A model generated the notes under the pieces. It ran no database searches. It saw only the letters and a list, made by a program, of their open reading frames with translations, and was not told the origin of the DNA. The translations under genes and the position numbers were made by a program. This document shows, piece after piece, positions 19,806 to 22,616 of a DNA stretch of 22,616 nucleotides. Position 1 is the first letter of the stretch. Every line of letters begins with the position of its first letter. Source of the DNA: Bisporella sp. PMI_857 (taxonomy: Eukaryota > Ascomycota > Leotiomycetes > Helotiales > Helotiaceae); NCBI GenBank assembly GCA_021307315.1, contig JAJSPD010000202.1:1-22616 (forward strand), given 5' to 3'.

Positions 19806-19997
19806 TGTCACGATCACAATCCTATAGCCTGTAAAGGCGCTGAATAGGTGCTTCAATTACGAGAATACTAAACTAAGGAGGAAAAGTGTAGCTGTTGCTG
19901 TGGCATCCCTAACATAAAGACCATGACCACGTGACCACTATAGGCGAGCTGGTAAGCGAACCAATAAGCGTCTGGTGCGATATTAAGGACCGTGACA
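19806..19997 (-). repeat. LTR B, 3' LTR of an inverted Ty3/gypsy copy
   Basis: 192 bp on the plus strand, TGTCACGATC...GACCGTGACA, nearly identical to LTR C and inverted relative to LTR A. On the minus strand it is preceded by a polypurine tract, so it is the 3' LTR of an element lying to its right. The conserved core is at 19861-19880 and CACGTG at 19928-19933. Confidence 0.85.
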
Positions 19998-20012
19998 ATA
20001 CCCCTCCCTTTA
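19998..20012 (-). other. Polypurine tract of copy 2
   Basis: On the minus strand AAAGGGAGGGGTAT directly precedes TGTCACGG of LTR B. This is where a plus-strand primer tract is expected, next to the 3' LTR. It keeps most of its G residues although the neighbouring interior is strongly A+T-shifted. Confidence 0.65.
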
Positions 20013-20975
20013 AATAAGCTCGTTTTTAAGCTTGAAAACTATTTATAATACTTGATATTTATTTTTTACGGCTTGTTACGGCTATACTTTTGCTTAATAC
20101 TGCTTTTTTTTAACCGTAACGTACTTGCGAACTAGTTCGGCTTATTGTTGTTTTTTTTTAGCTTTAAATATTTATTACGTTTAGCGCATTTAAGTTAATA
20201 CGTAAAAATTTTTAGTAAGCTAAATTTGTCGAAATTGCTTTTGTAAAAGCTTTTAAAAGCTAACAAACTATTTGTTAAAGCAGCTGCAAAGTATTATTTA
20301 AATTGTTATTTTTTTTTTTTTATTAACTCGGTACTTTAGCGTTTTATTAACACGTTAAACAACTAATACTTTTTGAACTTTATACTTTTTAGTATATTTA
20401 CTATAACTAGTAGTAAATTAAAGTTGTTTTAGCTAAATAGCAAGTTGTTTACGACTTTTCGAAGCTTTTTAGTATAAAATACAAAGTATATACATATAAA
20501 ATTTAGTAGTTTTAGCTTGTACAAATAGCTTATTTGCTTTATAATTTCGAACAAGCTTTTTATTTAATTTACTAACTTGCGGCTTAATTGTGATTTTTTT
20601 TAGCTTTTTGTTGATATTTATACAAAATTTTTTACTCCGAAATTAAGTTTTGTCGGTATTTATTAGCTTGTTTAGCGTATTGTTTTGCAAACGAGCTATA
20701 TTTTTGCGAACTGAATTTCAAAAATTATAAATACGAGTTACTAATACTTTTGCTTTTTTTTTATTCAGTTCTTTTTTAGTGTAAACTTTTTTTTTTGTTT
20801 GTTTTATAAATGTTTTTTAGTTAAATAATGTACGCGTTTTGTAATTACGTTTTGTAAAAAAAAAGAAATTAGCTAGTAGTTTTATACTACAAAAAAGCTT
20901 GCTAAAAATCGATAATAGCTACTTACTAGTTTTAATTATTTTAATAGTAATTTATATAAAGCCGTAAACGTTAAT

Positions 20976-21164
20976 TGTCACGATCACGATCCTATGGCCT
21001 GTAAGGGCGCTGAATAGGTGCTTCAATTACGAGAATACTAAACTAAGGAGGAAAGGTGTAGCTGTGCTGTGGCATCCCTAACATAAAACCATGACCACGT
21101 GACCTCCATAGGCGAGCTGTAAGCGAACCAATGGGCGTCTGGTGCGATATTGAGGACCGTGACA
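20976..21164 (-). repeat. LTR C, 3' LTR of the youngest Ty3/gypsy copy
   Basis: 189 bp on the plus strand, TGTCACGATC...GACCGTGACA, same orientation as LTR B. CACGTG lies at 21096-21101 and the conserved core at about 21031-21050. The polypurine tract at 21165-21178 (minus strand) marks it as a 3' LTR. Confidence 0.85.
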
Positions 21165-21178
21165 ATACCCCCCCCTTC
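21165..21178 (-). other. Polypurine tract of copy 3
   Basis: The minus strand reads GAAGGGGGGGGTAT immediately before TGTCACGG of LTR C, with a run of eight G. It is intact compared with the shortened tract of copy 2 (AAAGGGAGGGGTAT). Confidence 0.75.
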
Positions 21179-22616
21179 AAATAAGCTCGTTCTCGAGCTT
21201 GAAAACCATCTATGATACCTGATATCTATTCTTTACGGCCCTTACGGCCATACTCTTGCCTAATACGCTCTCTCTCAACCGTAACGTACCTGCGAGCTAG
21301 CTCGGCTTGTTGTTATCTTTTCTCGGCTCTGGATATTTATCACGTTCAGCGCACTCAAGCCAATACGTAAGATTTTTTGGTGAGCCAGGCTTGTTAGGAT
21401 TGCTTTCGTGAAAGCTTTTGAGAGCTAACGGCTATTTGCTAAAGCAGCTGCAGGGTACTATTCAGGATCGTTATCCCATCCTTTCCATTTGACTCGGTAC
21501 TTTACGCTTTATTGACACGTCGAACAGCTAATACTTCTTGAACCTTATACTTTTCAGCGTTATTTACTATAACTGGTAGTAGATCAGGGTTGTTTTGGCC
21601 AAGTAGCGGGTTGTTTGCGGCTTTTCGAAGCTTTTCGGCATAGAATACAAAGTACACGCGCATAGAATCTGGTAGCTTAGCTTGTACGAATGGCTTATTT
21701 GCTTTATAATCTCGAACGAGCTTTTTATTTGATTTGCCAGCTTGCGGTCGGCCTGTGATTTTTCCAGCTTTTGTCGATACTTATACAAAATCTTTTACTC
21801 CGAAATCAGGCTTTCGTCGGTGCTTATTAGCTTGTTTAGCGTATCGTTCTTGCGAACGAGCTATATTTTCCGAGCTGAATCCCAAAAATTATGAATACGG
21901 GTCACTAGTGCTTTTGCTTTTTTTCTATTCAGCTTTTCTTTTGGTGTAAGCTTTTTTTTTTGCTTTGCTTTTACAGGTGTTTCCCAGTCAAATGACGTAC
22001 GCGTCTCGTAACTACGTTCCGTAAAAAAAGGAAATTGGCCGGTGGTTTCATGCTACAAAAAAGCCTGCTGAAAATCGATAATAGCTACTTACTGGTCCTA
22101 ATTATCCTGATAGTGATTTATATAAGGCCGTAAACGCTGATCGAAATACTGATTTACAATCTTTGTTTAGCTATCTGTTTGCGAATGATTTGCGGTTGAA
22201 AGCTGTATTTTAATTTGTAGCTTAGTGCAAAACTATTCAGAAATCCGATATAAATTGCGGTTCTCGATCTGACGTAATAAATCAGAATACCGGTATAGCG
22301 CATAACATGTAATAAGAACAAAAAGACTAGTTCTTTGGCTGTAATTGTATTTCGAACGGAATAGTAATCGGTTTTTTGTTTTAAACGATCCACGAATATA
22401 GCTACTATATTGAATCCGCTTTGCTTTCGGAGCATTTCTTGAAGTCAACTGTAACGTGCTGCCACGGCCTATCAAGTACTGGTAATTAGTGCAGCAAGCC
22501 AGGCTTTTTATTTCGAGGAACATGTGAACGTCGACAAATATAACAATTATTCGCGATAGCGAGCAATATCACTTGCTTAGCTTGGCCAGTAGTATCGACT
22601 GCGAATAAGCTTGCCT
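21179..22616 (-). pseudogene. Integrase and chromodomain region of copy 3 pol, broken
   Basis: From the right edge leftwards: Zn-binding part NNCYICRRSHVPRNKKPGLL (about 22490-22550), RPWQHVTVDF (about 22445-22475), catalytic-core block SGFNIVAIFVDRLKQK with Asp at 22388-22390, TITAKELVFLFLLHV, then SDREPQFISDF in another frame (about 22225-22265). Further on are KSFEKPQTTRYLAKT (near 21600) and the chromodomain YRVKWKGWDNDPE, stop, YPAAALAN (21499 down to about 21437), where Trp of EWYP has become TAG. At least two frame changes and several stops prevent expression. A chromodomain at the integrase C-terminus is the hallmark of chromoviruses, whose integration is steered to heterochromatin. 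Confidence 0.78.

Larger units (their letters stand above)
19806..20975 (-). mobile_element. Ty3/gypsy copy 2, 3' part only, heavily mutated
   Basis: Read on the minus strand, this holds the C-terminal integrase/chromodomain-coding end, the polypurine tract and LTR B. It aligns along its whole length with copy 3 (20976-22141): for example ACGGCTTGTTACGGCTATAC here against ACGGCCCTTACGGCCATACT there. The differences run C-to-T and G-to-A from copy 3 to copy 2. It ends at 20975 (GTAAACGTTAAT, equal to GTAAACGCTGAT in copy 3), where LTR C begins. Its remaining 5' part should lie right of copy 3, outside the window. Confidence 0.75.
20976..22616 (-). mobile_element. Ty3/gypsy copy 3, least mutated, runs off the right edge
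   Basis: LTR C, polypurine tract, chromodomain and integrase are in order on the minus strand, giving the 3' quarter of a chromovirus-type element. Base composition is much less A+T-rich than in copies 1 and 2. Stops and frameshifts are nevertheless present, so it is also dead or dying. It is inserted in copy 2 at 20975/20976 in the same orientation. Confidence 0.8.

Noticed and set aside
15189..19997. A DNA transposon of 4.8 kb with 190-bp terminal inverted repeats (A and B).
   Set aside because: The repeats are inverted, but both have TG...CA LTR ends. B is preceded on its own strand by a polypurine tract, gag/RT/integrase fossils lie inside, and a third copy (C) shows the repeat to be the 3' LTR of a gypsy element. 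Nested insertion explains the inversion.
15189..20980. Self-integration (autointegration) of one cDNA as the cause of the inverted 3' end at LTR B.
   Set aside because: The left junction fits, but the predicted closing junction would show the opposite LTR end (TGTCACGGTC). The window shows TGTCACGATC of LTR C, followed by that copy's own polypurine tract and interior.

Overview
The window looks like nuclear DNA of a filamentous ascomycete (Pezizomycotina). The genes have short introns of 50-110 bp with GT...AG ends and CTAAC/CTGAC-like branch sites. The predicted proteins belong to families typical of these fungi. The repeats show the one-directional C-to-T / G-to-A decay expected of repeat-induced point mutation (RIP). 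Species and class cannot be fixed from the sequence alone.

Layout. 1-875: the 5' part of a decayed minus-strand gene for a fungal F-box-like 'LPSEIRNRIY' protein. 876-4374: a repeat-rich accessory stretch. It holds a 249-bp MITE with 26-28 bp inverted ends, two short solo-LTR-like repeats (TGTCACG...CGTGACA), and a ~1.67 kb inverted-repeat element that appears to carry a 561-bp LTR-like insert with a 4 x 23 bp minisatellite. 4375-14057: a gene island of ordinary base composition with four well-supported genes and one doubtful one. They are a LEU5/SLC25A16-type mitochondrial carrier (+), an enoyl-CoA hydratase/isomerase (-), a doubtful 107-residue ORF (+), a seven-exon cellular reverse-transcriptase gene of the rvt type (+), and a secreted Cys-containing protein of unknown function (-). 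14541-22616: a very A+T-rich block of nested, RIP-decayed transposons.

The block starts with a dead pogo/Fot1-like transposase (+) that is interrupted at 15189 by a Ty3/gypsy chromovirus-type element (LTR A, gag, RT, integrase; +). That element is itself cut inside its integrase by a second copy of the same family in the opposite orientation (LTR B; -). The second copy is cut, 9 bp from the homologous integrase position, by a third and much less mutated copy (LTR C; -), which runs off the right edge.

The gene island shows no shared pathway. The carrier (mitochondrial CoA import) and the hydratase (acyl-CoA metabolism) are only loosely related in chemistry. The most notable gene is the rvt: a host-type reverse transcriptase, not a transposon, lying about 2.3 kb from a retrotransposon graveyard. 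The most notable non-coding pattern is that the ~190-bp LTRs are nearly intact (roughly 95% alike by eye) while the sequence directly inside them is heavily mutated (roughly 80% alike).
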